Assembly (NCBI RefSeq): GCF_003762925.1
Contig: NZ_RJUK01000001.1
Span: 1,364,001-1,428,000 of the forward strand
DNA from: Marinimicrobium koreense
GTDB taxonomy: Bacteria > Pseudomonadota > Gammaproteobacteria > Pseudomonadales > Cellvibrionaceae
DNA length: 64,000 nucleotides
Direction of reading: 5' to 3'
In this document: piece by piece, positions 9,321-17,665 of the stretch
How positions within the stretch are numbered: position 1 is the first letter of the stretch
Layout of the letters: each line of letters opens with the position of its first letter
Made by a program: the position numbers and the translations under genes
The notes under the pieces: model-generated
What the model was told of the DNA's origin: nothing
Seen by the model: only the letters and a program-made list of their open reading frames with translations
Databases searched by the model: none

Positions 9321-10508
9321 TCAGCGTGCTTTGATCAGGGATTGCGCCAGGCGTCTGGCCTCCTGATCCGCGGTTTGGACCACCAGCAGGTCCTCAGGTT
9401 CAGTCACAGGTACCCGCTCAAGCACGGATTCGATCACCTTGGGGATATCGGTAAAGCCGATCTGACGCTGCAGAAATGCCGCTACCGCCACCTCATTGGC
9501 CGCGTTGAGCACCGCGGGCGCCGTTCCGCCCTGCCGGGCCGCTTCCACCGCCAGCCTCAGGGCCGAAAAACGGTCCAGATCCGGCGCTTCAAAGTCCAGC
9601 CGCGCGGTAGTGATCATGTCCAGGCCAGAAACGCCCGAGGCGATGCGCTCGGGCCAGGCCAGCGCGTGAGCAATGGGAGTGCGCATATCCGGGTTCCCCA
9701 ATTGGGCCAGCACCGAACCGTCCACGTACTCAACCATGGAATGAATAACGCTCTGCGGGTGGACAACCACCTCAATCTGCTCGGGTCGGGCGCGGAACAG
9801 CCAGCACGCCTCGATCAGTTCCAGCCCCTTGTTCATCAGGGTGGCAGAATCAACGGAAATTTTTTGCCCCATGCTCCAGTTCGGGTGGGCACAAGCCTGC
9901 TCTGGGGTAACGGCCTCGAGCTGTTGGCGGGAATACTCTCGAAAAGGACCGCCGGAGGCCGTCAAGAGTATCTTCCGCACACCACAAGTCGCCAGGCCTT
10001 CACTCAGGCAATCCTGAGGGTGGGCGGGTAAACACTGGAAAATGGCGTTGTGCTCGCTATCGATGGGTAACAGTGTCGCACGATGCTGCTCGACCGCCCG
10101 GGTGAAGAGGCCACCGGCCATGACCAGTGCTTCTTTGTTGGCCAGCAACACCTTTTTACCAGCCTCTACCGCCGCCAGGGTCGGCACCAGACCGGCCGCC
10201 CCGACGATGGCCGCCATGACGGTATCAACGGCAGGCGCTGCCGCAACTTCACTCAGAGCCTGAGTACCCGACAGGACTTCGGTCTCGCTGCCCTTGGCTT
10301 TCAGCCACGCCTGTAGAGCCTCGGCTTCAGCGGGTTCGACCACGACCGCATAGCGGGGCTGGTGGGTGAGGCAGGCGTCGGCCAGCTTGCGCCACTGGGA
10401 AAACGCGGTGAGCGCATATACCCGGTAGCGATCAGGGTGTCGGGCCAATACGTCCAGGGTGCTGCTGCCGATTGATCCGGATGCGCCCAAAATAGTAACA
10501 AGCTGCAT
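9321..10508 (-). CDS. dxr: 1-deoxy-D-xylulose 5-phosphate reductoisomerase
   Basis: DXR converts DXP to MEP with NADPH, the committed step of the MEP isoprenoid pathway that ends in the undecaprenyl carrier made by the neighbouring uppS. The protein starts with the NADPH-binding [14 protein letters not shown] motif at residues 7-20 and contains [10 protein letters not shown]. It also has the metal-binding [11 protein letters not shown] and the flexible-loop region TASGGPF, and [12 protein letters not shown] comes later. The chosen ATG gives 395 residues, the usual family length. An upstream in-frame ATG would add 16 residues inside cdsA and lacks homology to the family start. Confidence 0.97.
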   Translation of the reverse strand: MQLVTILGASGSIGSSTLDVLARHPDRYRVYALTAFSQWRKLADACLTHQPRYAVVVEPAEAEALQAWLKAKGSETEVLSGTQALSEVAAAPAVDTVMAAIVGAAGLVPTLAAVEAGKKVLLANKEALVMAGGLFTRAVEQHRATLLPIDSEHNAIFQCLPAHPQDCLSEGLATCGVRKILLTASGGPFREYSRQQLEAVTPEQACAHPNWSMGQKISVDSATLMNKGLELIEACWLFRARPEQIEVVVHPQSVIHSMVEYVDGSVLAQLGNPDMRTPIAHALAWPERIASGVSGLDMITTARLDFEAPDLDRFSALRLAVEAARQGGTAPAVLNAANEVAVAAFLQRQIGFTDIPKVIESVLERVPVTEPEDLLVVQTADQEARRLAQSLIKAR

Positions 10509-10515
10509 AGTGACC

Positions 10516-11382
10516 TCAGCCCTGGGGCCAGCCGCCGGCCAGCAGCGCCAGGGCAAATACCGGAGCCGCCGACGTCAGGCTGTCGACCCGATCGAGAACG
10601 CCACCATGGCCCGGCAGCAACGCGCTGCTGTCCTTGATACCCCGCTGGCGTTTGACCATGCTCTCGAGCAGATCACCGAGCACCGACACCAGGCTGGTCG
10701 GCAGAATGATCGCCAGCCAGAACAGTACACTGCCCTGCCAGAAATACCCGACCAGCAGCGCCAGCAGGATATTGGCCGCAACGCCACCGGCAAACCCTTC
10801 CCAGGTTTTGCCCGGACTGACGCTGACCGCCAATTTATGTTTGCCCCACCGACGCCCGGCAAAGTAGCCGCCGATGTCCGCACAGGCCACAATTGCCACC
10901 AACAACACCAGCAGCCACAGCCCACTGTCCTGAACGCGCAGGTACGAGAGCCCCGCCCAGGCGGGCACCAAAACAAAGAACCCCATCAGGGCCCGCATCC
11001 AGCGACTGTGCCAAAGCAATGCACTACTGGGGTAACCCTGTACCCATAGCAATGCCAGCGCCCACCAGATACAGCCCACCATCAGAATATTGCGAAACGC
11101 CAGACTCTGGCTTTCCATCAGCTCGCGACTATCAAGGGCCTGATCCGGTAGATGATGAACGCCCAGATACGCCGCGCCCAGGCCCAGCAAGGCTCCGACC
11201 GCCAACACATAGACCCCGCGTTGCCAGCGCTTTGACAGGCCGGACAGATTGGCCCACTCCCAGGCCCCGATCAGGGTAATGGTGGCGGCAAAGGCGGAGA
11301 AAAGTGGCCCCGGCAAAAACACCAGCGCGGCGACAAAAACACCGGCCAGCAGAACCGCCGTAATCACTCGTTGCTTAAGCAT
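10516..11382 (-). CDS. cdsA: Phosphatidate cytidylyltransferase
   Basis: CdsA makes CDP-diacylglycerol from phosphatidic acid and CTP in the inner membrane, feeding all phospholipid synthesis. The 288-residue protein is strongly hydrophobic with about eight predicted membrane segments. It has the [10 protein letters not shown] sequence and the C-terminal signature of the family, [20 protein letters not shown], with its conserved acidic residues. The start was placed at [14 protein letters not shown]. This overlaps the end of uppS by eight bases, whereas the longest open frame starts 37 codons earlier and those residues are only uppS in another frame. Confidence 0.96.
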   Translation of the reverse strand: MLKQRVITAVLLAGVFVAALVFLPGPLFSAFAATITLIGAWEWANLSGLSKRWQRGVYVLAVGALLGLGAAYLGVHHLPDQALDSRELMESQSLAFRNILMVGCIWWALALLWVQGYPSSALLWHSRWMRALMGFFVLVPAWAGLSYLRVQDSGLWLLVLLVAIVACADIGGYFAGRRWGKHKLAVSVSPGKTWEGFAGGVAANILLALLVGYFWQGSVLFWLAIILPTSLVSVLGDLLESMVKRQRGIKDSSALLPGHGGVLDRVDSLTSAAPVFALALLAGGWPQG

Positions 11383-12124
11383 GCCTCGCCTCCCCGGCGC
11401 GACCCGGCGCTTCCAGTTGATCCGCGGTCTTCCCGAACCGGCGCTGGCGTCGATAGAAATCGTCAGCCGCGGCTTTGAGCTCATCGGCGCCAAAGTCCGG
11501 CCAGAGTAATTGACTGAAATACAGTTCGGCGTAGGCCGACTGCCAGAGCAGGAAGTTACTGATACGGACCTCGCCCCCCGTGCGAATCAATAGATCGGGG
11601 TCGGGCAGATCGCTCAGGCTGGTATGGCGTTGTAAGGTGTGTTCATCGATATCGGCCGGGTCCAGAGTACCGGCGGCGACCTGTTCCGCCATCTGGCGGG
11701 CGGCGTTGGCAATATCCCATCGACCGCCGTAGTCCGCCGCGATCACCAGCGTCGTATCACCCTCGCGGGTCATAGCCTCCGCATCGGCTATGGACTTTTG
11801 CAGAGAGGGACTGAAGCGCTCGCGGTTGCCTACCACACGGAGCCGGACATTTTTCTTGCGGAGCTCTTTGGCCTCCTGCTTCAAATACCATTGAAACAGC
11901 GACATCAAGGCTTCCACTTCTTTCTTGGGACGCTTCCAGTTTTCACTGCTGAACGCGAACAGGGTGAGCACCTCAATGCCCAGGTCCTGGCAGGCGGTCA
12001 TGATGTCCCGGATACGCTCGGCACCGACCTTATGACCGGCCACACCGGACAGTCCTCGCTGCTTGGCCCAGCGGTTGTTGCCGTCCATGATAATAGCGAT
12101 ATGGCGCAGGGAATTGCTGGTCAC
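11375..12124 (-). CDS. uppS: (2E,6E)-farnesyl-diphosphate-specific undecaprenyl diphosphate synthase
   Basis: UppS adds eight isoprene units in cis to farnesyl diphosphate, giving the C55 carrier for peptidoglycan and O-antigen. The 249-residue protein has the IAIIMDGNNRWAK motif (residues 9-21) with the catalytic Asp. It also has the FAFSSENWKRP loop and the C-terminal DLLIRTGGEVRISNFLLWQSAYAE signature (Arg and Ser positions for IPP binding); the usual Glu-Leu follows as ELYF. It overlaps cdsA by eight bases, implying coupled translation. A strong hairpin sits upstream, between it and frr. Confidence 0.97.
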   Translation of the reverse strand: MTSNSLRHIAIIMDGNNRWAKQRGLSGVAGHKVGAERIRDIMTACQDLGIEVLTLFAFSSENWKRPKKEVEALMSLFQWYLKQEAKELRKKNVRLRVVGNRERFSPSLQKSIADAEAMTREGDTTLVIAADYGGRWDIANAARQMAEQVAAGTLDPADIDEHTLQRHTSLSDLPDPDLLIRTGGEVRISNFLLWQSAYAELYFSQLLWPDFGADELKAAADDFYRRQRRFGKTADQLEAPGRAGEARHA

Positions 12125-12158
12125 AAAAAACTCCTGGATCAGTTGCCGCGCGGGCCAA

Positions 12159-12185
12159 ATGGGGCGGTCGGGAGGACCGCCCCAT
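12159..12185 (-). terminator. Perfect 11-bp hairpin between frr and uppS
   Basis: Bases 12159-12169 and 12175-12185 are perfect inverted repeats (ATGGGGCGGTC on one arm) with a 5-base loop. On the minus strand the hairpin begins just beyond the frr stop and is followed by TTTGGCCC, so the T tract is very short. It could be an RNA processing or 3'-end protection structure rather than a full terminator. The bases seen are certain; the role is inferred. Confidence 0.55.
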
Positions 12186-12188
12186 GGC

Positions 12189-12746
12189 TCAGATTTCCAT
12201 CAGATCCGCTTCCTTGGCACTGAGAGCCTTGTCAATCTGAGCAATGTATTTATCGGTTATTTTTTGAATCTCGTCCTGAGCACGACGTTCATCGTCTTCG
12301 CTGATTTCCTTGTCTTTGAGCAGCGCTTTCACATCGGACAGAATATCACGACGCACGCCACGCACGGCTACCCGGGCATTCTCGGCTTCGTGGCGCGCCT
12401 GCTTGATGTAATTTTTACGCGTCTCTTCGGTCAGCGGCGGCATCGGAATGCGAATCACGCCACCGTTGGTGGACGGGTTCAGACCGAGATCCGACTTCAT
12501 GATCGCTTTTTCGATCTCCGGCACCAATTGCTTTTCCCAAGGGGTGATGCTCAGAGTGCGGGCATCTTCCACGTTGACGTTGGCCAACTGCGACAGGGGC
12601 GTTTCCGCGCCGTAGTAGGACACATGAATACCGTCCAGGATGCTCGGATGGGCACGGCCGGTACGGATCTTGTTGAAGTTATTACCCAGCGCGTCGACCG
12701 ATTTGGCCATACGGGCTTCGGCATCTTTTTTAAATTCATTCAGCAT
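12189..12746 (-). CDS. frr: Ribosome recycling factor
   Basis: RRF, with EF-G and IF3, splits the post-termination ribosome. The 185-residue protein is of standard length and has the family signatures: [26 protein letters not shown] near the N-terminus (domain I three-helix bundle) and [14 protein letters not shown] leading into the domain II hinge. [24 protein letters not shown] follows in the return helix. The start overlaps the 3' end of pyrH by 11 bases, so frr is probably coupled to pyrH translation. Confidence 0.97.
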   Translation of the reverse strand: MLNEFKKDAEARMAKSVDALGNNFNKIRTGRAHPSILDGIHVSYYGAETPLSQLANVNVEDARTLSITPWEKQLVPEIEKAIMKSDLGLNPSTNGGVIRIPMPPLTEETRKNYIKQARHEAENARVAVRGVRRDILSDVKALLKDKEISEDDERRAQDEIQKITDKYIAQIDKALSAKEADLMEI

Positions 12747-13479
12747 TGTTTTTGCCCTCTTCGATCAGGGTGCCCTCATTGCTACCGACCACAATGTTGA
12801 GCAGCGCCCCGGTTTTATTCATGCGGAATACCCGTACCGGCATATCGTGCTCCCGGCACAAGCAAATCGCGGTCAAATCCATGACACCCAGCTTACGCTC
12901 CAGCACTTCGTCGTAGGTCAGGCGATCGTATTTGGTCGCGGCAGGATCCTGCATCGGATCGGCCGTGTAAACACCGTCCACTTTGGTGGCTTTCAGAACA
13001 ATGTCGGCCTCGACTTCGATGGCGCGCAAGCAGGCCGCCGAATCGGTGGTAAAGAACGGGTTGCCGGTGCCGGCCGAGAAAATCACCACCTCGCCCGAGG
13101 TCAGGGCGCGGTTGGCCTGGCGACTGTCGTAGTGTTCGACAATGCCACTCATGGGGATGGCGGACATCACCCGGGAGGAAATATTCGAGCGCTCAAGTGC
13201 ATCCCGCATGGCCAGAGCATTCATGACCGTCGCCAGCATGCCCATATGGTCGCCGGTGACGCGATTCAGACCGGCACTGCTGAGCGCTGCCCCGCGAAAC
13301 AGGTTGCCACCGCCAATGACCAGGCCCACCTGGACACCGATACCAACCAACTGGCCAATTTCCAGGGCCATTTTATCCAGTACCTTGGGGTCAATCCCAA
13401 AGCCTTCGGAGCCCATCAGCTCTTCGCCGCTGAGCTTCAACAGAATTCGTTTGTACTTCTTGTCGCGCGCGCTTGGCAT
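12736..13479 (-). CDS. pyrH: UMP kinase
   Basis: PyrH phosphorylates UMP to UDP, the entry to UTP and CTP synthesis; bacterial forms are hexamers regulated by GTP and UTP. The 247-residue protein shows the amino-acid-kinase fold motifs: [12 protein letters not shown] at the N-terminus, [10 protein letters not shown] for the phosphate loop, and the UMP-binding [18 protein letters not shown]-terminal VRVFRMNK stretch follows. Length is normal and the tsf-pyrH-frr order is the common one. A strong hairpin lies between tsf and pyrH. Confidence 0.97.
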   Translation of the reverse strand: MPSARDKKYKRILLKLSGEELMGSEGFGIDPKVLDKMALEIGQLVGIGVQVGLVIGGGNLFRGAALSSAGLNRVTGDHMGMLATVMNALAMRDALERSNISSRVMSAIPMSGIVEHYDSRQANRALTSGEVVIFSAGTGNPFFTTDSAACLRAIEVEADIVLKATKVDGVYTADPMQDPAATKYDRLTYDEVLERKLGVMDLTAICLCREHDMPVRVFRMNKTGALLNIVVGSNEGTLIEEGKNNAE

Positions 13480-13519
13480 ACCAGGTTCTCCGCTAGGTGC
13501 TCATTCAGGTTAAGAAATT

Positions 13520-13552
13520 CGCCAGATGGGCCCGAATCAGGCCCATCTGGCG
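13520..13552 (-). terminator. Strong 13-bp hairpin between tsf and pyrH
   Basis: Bases 13520-13532 and 13540-13552 form a perfect 13-bp inverted repeat (arm CGCCAGATGGGCC) with a 7-base loop. On the minus strand it follows the tsf stop by 15 bases and is followed by AATTTCTTAACC, a broken T tract. It fits partial termination or mRNA processing that separates the highly expressed rpsB-tsf pair from pyrH. Confidence 0.65.
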
Positions 13553-13567
13553 AGAGAGCAGCGGCGA

Positions 13568-14443
13568 TTAACCTTTGGAAGAGGCCTTGACCTGAGCGGC
13601 CACTTCTTCGGCGAAATCGACGGTCTCTTTTTCGATACCTTCGCCCACTTCAAAGCGCACAAAGCTCTGGATGGTCGCACCCGCGTCAGCCGCCAGCTTG
13701 CCCACTTTGATTTCCGGGTTCTTGACGAACGGCTGCTCAACCAGGCTGCCTTCTTTCAGGAACTTGTTGATACGTCCCATCATCATCTTCTCGACAATTT
13801 CAGCCGGCTTGCCTTCCATATCCGGCTGAGCCTTGATGATTTCCTTCTCTTTTTCCACCAGCTCAGCGGGCATGTCGTCCGGGTTGATGACCTGAGGGTT
13901 TACCGCGGCTACGTGCATGGCCACATCGCGCGCCAGCTCGGCATCGCCACCGCCCTGCAACTGGGTAACCACCGCAATGCGGTTGTTGGAGTGAACGTAA
14001 CCGTCAACCACACCACCTTCTACCACGGCGGCGCGACGTACGGTGATGTTCTCACCAATTTTCTGCACCAGCGCTTCGCGATCGCCTTCCAGCTCGCCGC
14101 TCATCAGGGCCGCCACATCGCTCTGCTTGTCGGCAAAGGCCTTGTCCAGCACCTTGCTGACGAACGCCAGGAAGCCTTCATCGCGGGCGACAAAGTCGGT
14201 TTCGCTGTTCACTTCCAGAACCACGGCGTAGCTGTTGTCGTCAGCCACTTTAACGGAAACCACACCGTCAGCGGCGGTACGACCGGCCTTTTTGGCGGCC
14301 TTCAGGCCACTGGCCTTACGCAGGTTCTCAATCGCCACTTCAACGTCGCCATCGGCTTCGTTCAGGGCCTTTTTACACTCCATCATGCCGAGCCCGGTAC
14401 GCTCGCGCAGCTCCTTAACCATTGACGCAGAAATCGCTGCCAT
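13568..14443 (-). CDS. tsf: Elongation factor Ts
   Basis: EF-Ts is the nucleotide exchange factor that reloads EF-Tu with GTP. The 291-residue protein begins with the UBA-like domain and the signature [27 protein letters not shown] (about 9-35). The core domain follows with the [11 protein letters not shown] motif (around residue 80) that inserts into EF-Tu. The coiled-coil and C-terminal module end in the [12 protein letters not shown] region. It lies directly downstream of rpsB with a terminator-like hairpin between them, the usual rpsB-tsf arrangement. Confidence 0.97.
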   Translation of the reverse strand: MAAISASMVKELRERTGLGMMECKKALNEADGDVEVAIENLRKASGLKAAKKAGRTAADGVVSVKVADDNSYAVVLEVNSETDFVARDEGFLAFVSKVLDKAFADKQSDVAALMSGELEGDREALVQKIGENITVRRAAVVEGGVVDGYVHSNNRIAVVTQLQGGGDAELARDVAMHVAAVNPQVINPDDMPAELVEKEKEIIKAQPDMEGKPAEIVEKMMMGRINKFLKEGSLVEQPFVKNPEIKVGKLAADAGATIQSFVRFEVGEGIEKETVDFAEEVAAQVKASSKG

Positions 14444-14481
14444 GTCGCTATCCTCTTGAAATGGGTCTAACTCAGTATTCG

Positions 14482-14513
14482 AAAAAAGGGGGCCGCCGTC
14501 TGGCCTGCCCCCT
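14482..14513 (-). terminator. Intrinsic terminator-like hairpin between rpsB and tsf
   Basis: On the minus strand a GGGGGC...GCCCCC stem (arms 14507-14512 and 14488-14493, 13-base loop) is followed by six uninterrupted T residues (14482-14487). This is a canonical intrinsic terminator form. Its place between rpsB and tsf suggests attenuation that makes more S2 than EF-Ts message, which is inference. Confidence 0.7.
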
Positions 14514-14542
14514 TGTCTTGTGCCGATCGGCCAGGAGCCGGA

Positions 14543-15286
14543 TTACTCGGACGCGGCTTCGCCTTCGGCGGGCACGTATTCGTCTTTGTTGGGCACGGCA
14601 GAAGCTTCTTTCGCCCCTTCCAGGCAGGCGTCTGCCATGGCGGAAACGTACAGCTTGATGGCACGGATGGCGTCATCGTTGCCCGGGATGACATAGTCGA
14701 TGTCGTCCGGGTTGCTGTTGGTGTCTACGATACCGATGATCGGCAGACCCAGCTTCTTGGCTTCCTGAACGGCAATGCGCTCGTGGTCAACGTCAACAAT
14801 GAACAGGGCATCGGGCAGGCCGTTCATGTCTTTGATACCACCGATGGAGTTTTCCAGCTTGTCCATCTCGCGGGTGCGCATCAGCGCTTCTTTCTTGGTC
14901 AGCTTATCAAAGGTACCGTCCTGGCTCTGGGCTTCCAGGTCGCGGTAGCGGCGGATCGAGGCGCGGATGGTCTTGTAGTTGGTCAGCATACCACCAAGCC
15001 AGCGGTGGCTGACGTAGGGCATACCGGCACGCTCGGCCTGCTCCTTGATGGTCTTCTGGGCGGCGCGCTTGGTACCGACGAACAGTACCTTTTTCTTCTG
15101 GGCGGCCATCTTCTTGACCACGTCCATCGCTTCAGCGAAGGCCGGTACGGTCTTTTCCAGATTGATGATGTGAATCTTGTTGCGGGCACCGAAGATGAAA
15201 CGGTTCATCTTGGGGTTCCAATAGCGGGTCTGGTGGCCGAAGTGGGCACCAGCCTGCAGCATATCGCGCATGCTTACTGTAGGCAT
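14543..15286 (-). CDS. rpsB: 30S ribosomal protein S2
   Basis: S2 binds the back of the 30S subunit and is needed for recruiting S1. The 247-residue protein starts [20 protein letters not shown], the standard S2 N-terminus, and has [25 protein letters not shown] and [10 protein letters not shown]. The C-terminal ribosome-binding signature [19 protein letters not shown] and [22 protein letters not shown] follow. The longer open frame adds 17 residues with no family match, so the ATG with complement at 15284-15286 was chosen. A promoter-like sequence lies about 175 bases upstream. Confidence 0.98.
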   Translation of the reverse strand: MPTVSMRDMLQAGAHFGHQTRYWNPKMNRFIFGARNKIHIINLEKTVPAFAEAMDVVKKMAAQKKKVLFVGTKRAAQKTIKEQAERAGMPYVSHRWLGGMLTNYKTIRASIRRYRDLEAQSQDGTFDKLTKKEALMRTREMDKLENSIGGIKDMNGLPDALFIVDVDHERIAVQEAKKLGLPIIGIVDTNSNPDDIDYVIPGNDDAIRAIKLYVSAMADACLEGAKEASAVPNKDEYVPAEGEAASE

Positions 15287-15460
15287 TTTGTCATTCCTAT
15301 CGGGTTGGGCCTCCATACACCCCGCCAGCCAACCCACTGAAACCAGCGAGCACCCAGGCTGAACGTGACGGTGTATGTGTGACGTTCATGGTTTAGTTAC
15401 CGCCCGTCTGATCGGGTCGGCACCCCTCGGCCGTGCATGGCACTAGCCGCGGAGCCGCGC

Positions 15461-15489
15461 TTTATACCATAATTTGGCGGCCAGTGGAA
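15461..15489 (-). promoter_or_regulatory. Candidate rpsB promoter
   Basis: Reading on the minus strand, TTCCAC (15489-15484) and TATAAA (15466-15461) are 17 bases apart, followed by GCGCGGCTCCGCGG. A GC-rich discriminator is typical of stringently controlled ribosomal promoters. This would give a leader of about 165 bases. In E. coli the rpsB leader is the target of S2 feedback, but I could not verify an equivalent fold here. The rest of the 340-base gap up to uxuA shows no gene. Confidence 0.5.
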
Positions 15490-15626
15490 CCCGAACGACG
15501 TCGCCTCCCGGCCCGGGCCGTTGCACGGGAGCGGCCGCTGATGTCTAATAGTCACCCTGACACTAAAGCAGCCGCCCCCCGATCGGCAGGCAATATACTG
15601 ACACTGAACGTTGAGAGAGCAACCGA

Positions 15627-16814
15627 ATGAAAGAAACCTGGCGCTGGTTTGGCCCCAATGACACCGTATCCCTTGAGCAGATTGCCCAGGCCGGCGCCAC
15701 CGGCGTGGTGACCGCACTGCACGACATTCCCACCGGGGAAGTCTGGCCTCTGAAGGCGATCCTCGAGCGCAAGGCGCTGATTGAGGCGCAGGGCCTGGAG
15801 TGGTCTGTGGTCGAGAGCGTGCCGCTGCACAATGACATCAAGACCCGCAGCGGCGACTTTGAGCGACACATCGACAATTACCGGGAAACGCTTACCAACC
15901 TCGCCGCGGCCGGAATTCACGACGTCTGCTACAACTTCATGCCGGTGGTCGACTGGACCCGCACCAACCTGGACTACGAGCTGGCCAATGGCAGCCGCGC
16001 CCTGCGCTTCGAAATGGCCGATTTTGCCGCCTATGACCTGCACATCCTCCAGCGTCGCGACGCCGAAGCCAGCTATACGGCTGATATCCTCAAACGGGCC
16101 GAGCAACGCTTCCGGGCCATGTCGGATGCCGAGAAAGTCCAGCTGGAGAAAAACATCATTGCCGGACTGCCCGGCGGAGAGGGCTCCTACGATCGCGCCG
16201 GTATTCGTGTGGCAATCGAGCAGTTTATTGCTCTGGGAGAGGATGGCATGCGCGCCAACCTGATCCAGTTTCTCAAAGACGTCACCCCAACCGCCGAGGC
16301 CGCGGGCGTGCGCCTGGCGATTCACCCCGATGATCCGCCCTTCTCACTCTTCGGGCTGCCGCGAGTGGTATCGACCGCCGCCGATGCCCGCGCCCTACTG
16401 GACGCTGTACCCAGTGAGGCCAACGGGCTCACCCTGTGCGCCGGCTCCTACGGCGCCCGGGCCGACAATGATCTGGTCGCCATGGCCCGAGAATTCGGCT
16501 CCCGCATCTATTTCGTGCACCTGCGCAATATCCGGCGCGAGGCCGATGGCTCCTTTTACGAGTCGGACCACCTCGGCGGCGATAACGATATGGTCGGGCT
16601 GATCCGGGCCCTGCTGGAGGAGGAGCGGCGCCGGCGCAAGAACCACAGCCAGTTGCCGGAAATCGCCATGCGCCCGGACCACGGCCACCTGATGGCCGAG
16701 GAGATCGGCCGTCCCGGCATCAACCCCGGGTACTCATACGGCGGTCGCATGAAGGGGCTGGCCGAACTGCGCGGAGTCATTCACGCGCTGAAGTACGTGG
16801 ATACGGCCGCCTGA
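15627..16814 (+). CDS. uxuA: Mannonate dehydratase
   Basis: UxuA dehydrates D-mannonate to 2-keto-3-deoxygluconate, the step in glucuronate and alginate-type uronate use that feeds the Entner-Doudoroff pathway. The 395-residue TIM-barrel protein starts MKETWRWFGPNDTVSL and contains GATGVVTALHDIPTGEVW. It also has CYNFMPVVDWTRTNL, the metal-site IHPDDPPFSLFGLPRVV, and FVHLRNIRREADGSFYESDH followed by MRPDHGHLMAEE. These match the Mn-dependent family throughout. It stands alone: no uxuB, kdgK or GntR regulator is adjacent. It is wedged between divergent rpsB and map. A TATACT box lies at 15594-15599 but no good -35 is seen. Confidence 0.96.
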   Translation: MKETWRWFGPNDTVSLEQIAQAGATGVVTALHDIPTGEVWPLKAILERKALIEAQGLEWSVVESVPLHNDIKTRSGDFERHIDNYRETLTNLAAAGIHDVCYNFMPVVDWTRTNLDYELANGSRALRFEMADFAAYDLHILQRRDAEASYTADILKRAEQRFRAMSDAEKVQLEKNIIAGLPGGEGSYDRAGIRVAIEQFIALGEDGMRANLIQFLKDVTPTAEAAGVRLAIHPDDPPFSLFGLPRVVSTAADARALLDAVPSEANGLTLCAGSYGARADNDLVAMAREFGSRIYFVHLRNIRREADGSFYESDHLGGDNDMVGLIRALLEEERRRRKNHSQLPEIAMRPDHGHLMAEEIGRPGINPGYSYGGRMKGLAELRGVIHALKYVDTAA

Positions 16815-16892
16815 GGGCGGCCTCCCCCAGACTGTCAGACACTGCCCAGATCGTTTAGAATGGTGGTTTTCCCTTCAATCTAGCGAGTAGAC

Positions 16893-17663
16893 ATGTCTGT
16901 CAGCATCAAAACCCCGGAAGAAATCGAGAAAATGCGCGTCGCCGGCCGCATGGCCGCCGAGGTGCTGGAACTGATCGAACCCCACGTCCAGCCCGGCGTG
17001 ACCACCGCCGAGCTGGACCAAATCTGCCACGACCACATCGTCAACAAGCAGAACGCCATTCCGGCGTGCCTCAACTACCGGGGCTTCCCGAAATCCATCT
17101 GCACCTCCATCAATCAGGTGGTCTGTCACGGCATTCCGTCCGAGAAGAAGGTGCTCAAAAACGGGGATATCGTCAATATTGACGTGACCGTGATTTACGA
17201 CGGTTACCACGGCGATACCAGCAAGATGTATTTCGTGGGCAAGCGTCTTCCCCACGCCGAGCGACTGGTTCAGGTGACTCAGGAGTGCCTCTATAAAGGT
17301 ATTGAAATGGTCAAACCCGGCATCAAGCTGGGCGACATTGGTCACGCCATCCAGCAGCACGCCGAAAGCAACCACTACTCTGTGGTGCGGGAGTACTGTG
17401 GCCACGGCATTGGCGCGGTCTTTCATGAAGACCCTCAAGTTCTGCACTACGGTCGCCCTGACACGGGACTGGAACTCAAAGAGGGCATGACCTTCACCAT
17501 CGAGCCCATGATCAACGCCGGCAAGCGCCACACCAAAACCAAAGGCGACGGCTGGACCGTCGAGACCAAGGACGGCCGACTTTCGGCCCAGTGGGAGCAC
17601 ACCCTGGCGGTGACCAAAGACGGCGTTGAAGTACTGACAGCACGTCGCGAGGAAGACTTCTAA
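16893..17663 (+). CDS. map: Methionine aminopeptidase type I
   Basis: Map removes the initiator methionine from nascent proteins. The 256-residue type I enzyme has the expected pita-bread features: CLNYRGFPKSICTSINQVVCHGIPS near residues 60-85 with the substrate-side His, and the metal ligands in NIDVTVIYDGYHGDTSKMYFVG. GHGIGAVFHEDP and TIEPMI follow, and the final Glu is in WTVETKDGRLSAQWEHT. Its location upstream of glnD and near (but here not adjacent to) rpsB is standard; uxuA has been inserted between. It ends 2 bases before glnD. Confidence 0.97.
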   Translation: MSVSIKTPEEIEKMRVAGRMAAEVLELIEPHVQPGVTTAELDQICHDHIVNKQNAIPACLNYRGFPKSICTSINQVVCHGIPSEKKVLKNGDIVNIDVTVIYDGYHGDTSKMYFVGKRLPHAERLVQVTQECLYKGIEMVKPGIKLGDIGHAIQQHAESNHYSVVREYCGHGIGAVFHEDPQVLHYGRPDTGLELKEGMTFTIEPMINAGKRHTKTKGDGWTVETKDGRLSAQWEHTLAVTKDGVEVLTARREEDF

Positions 17664-17665
17664 TC

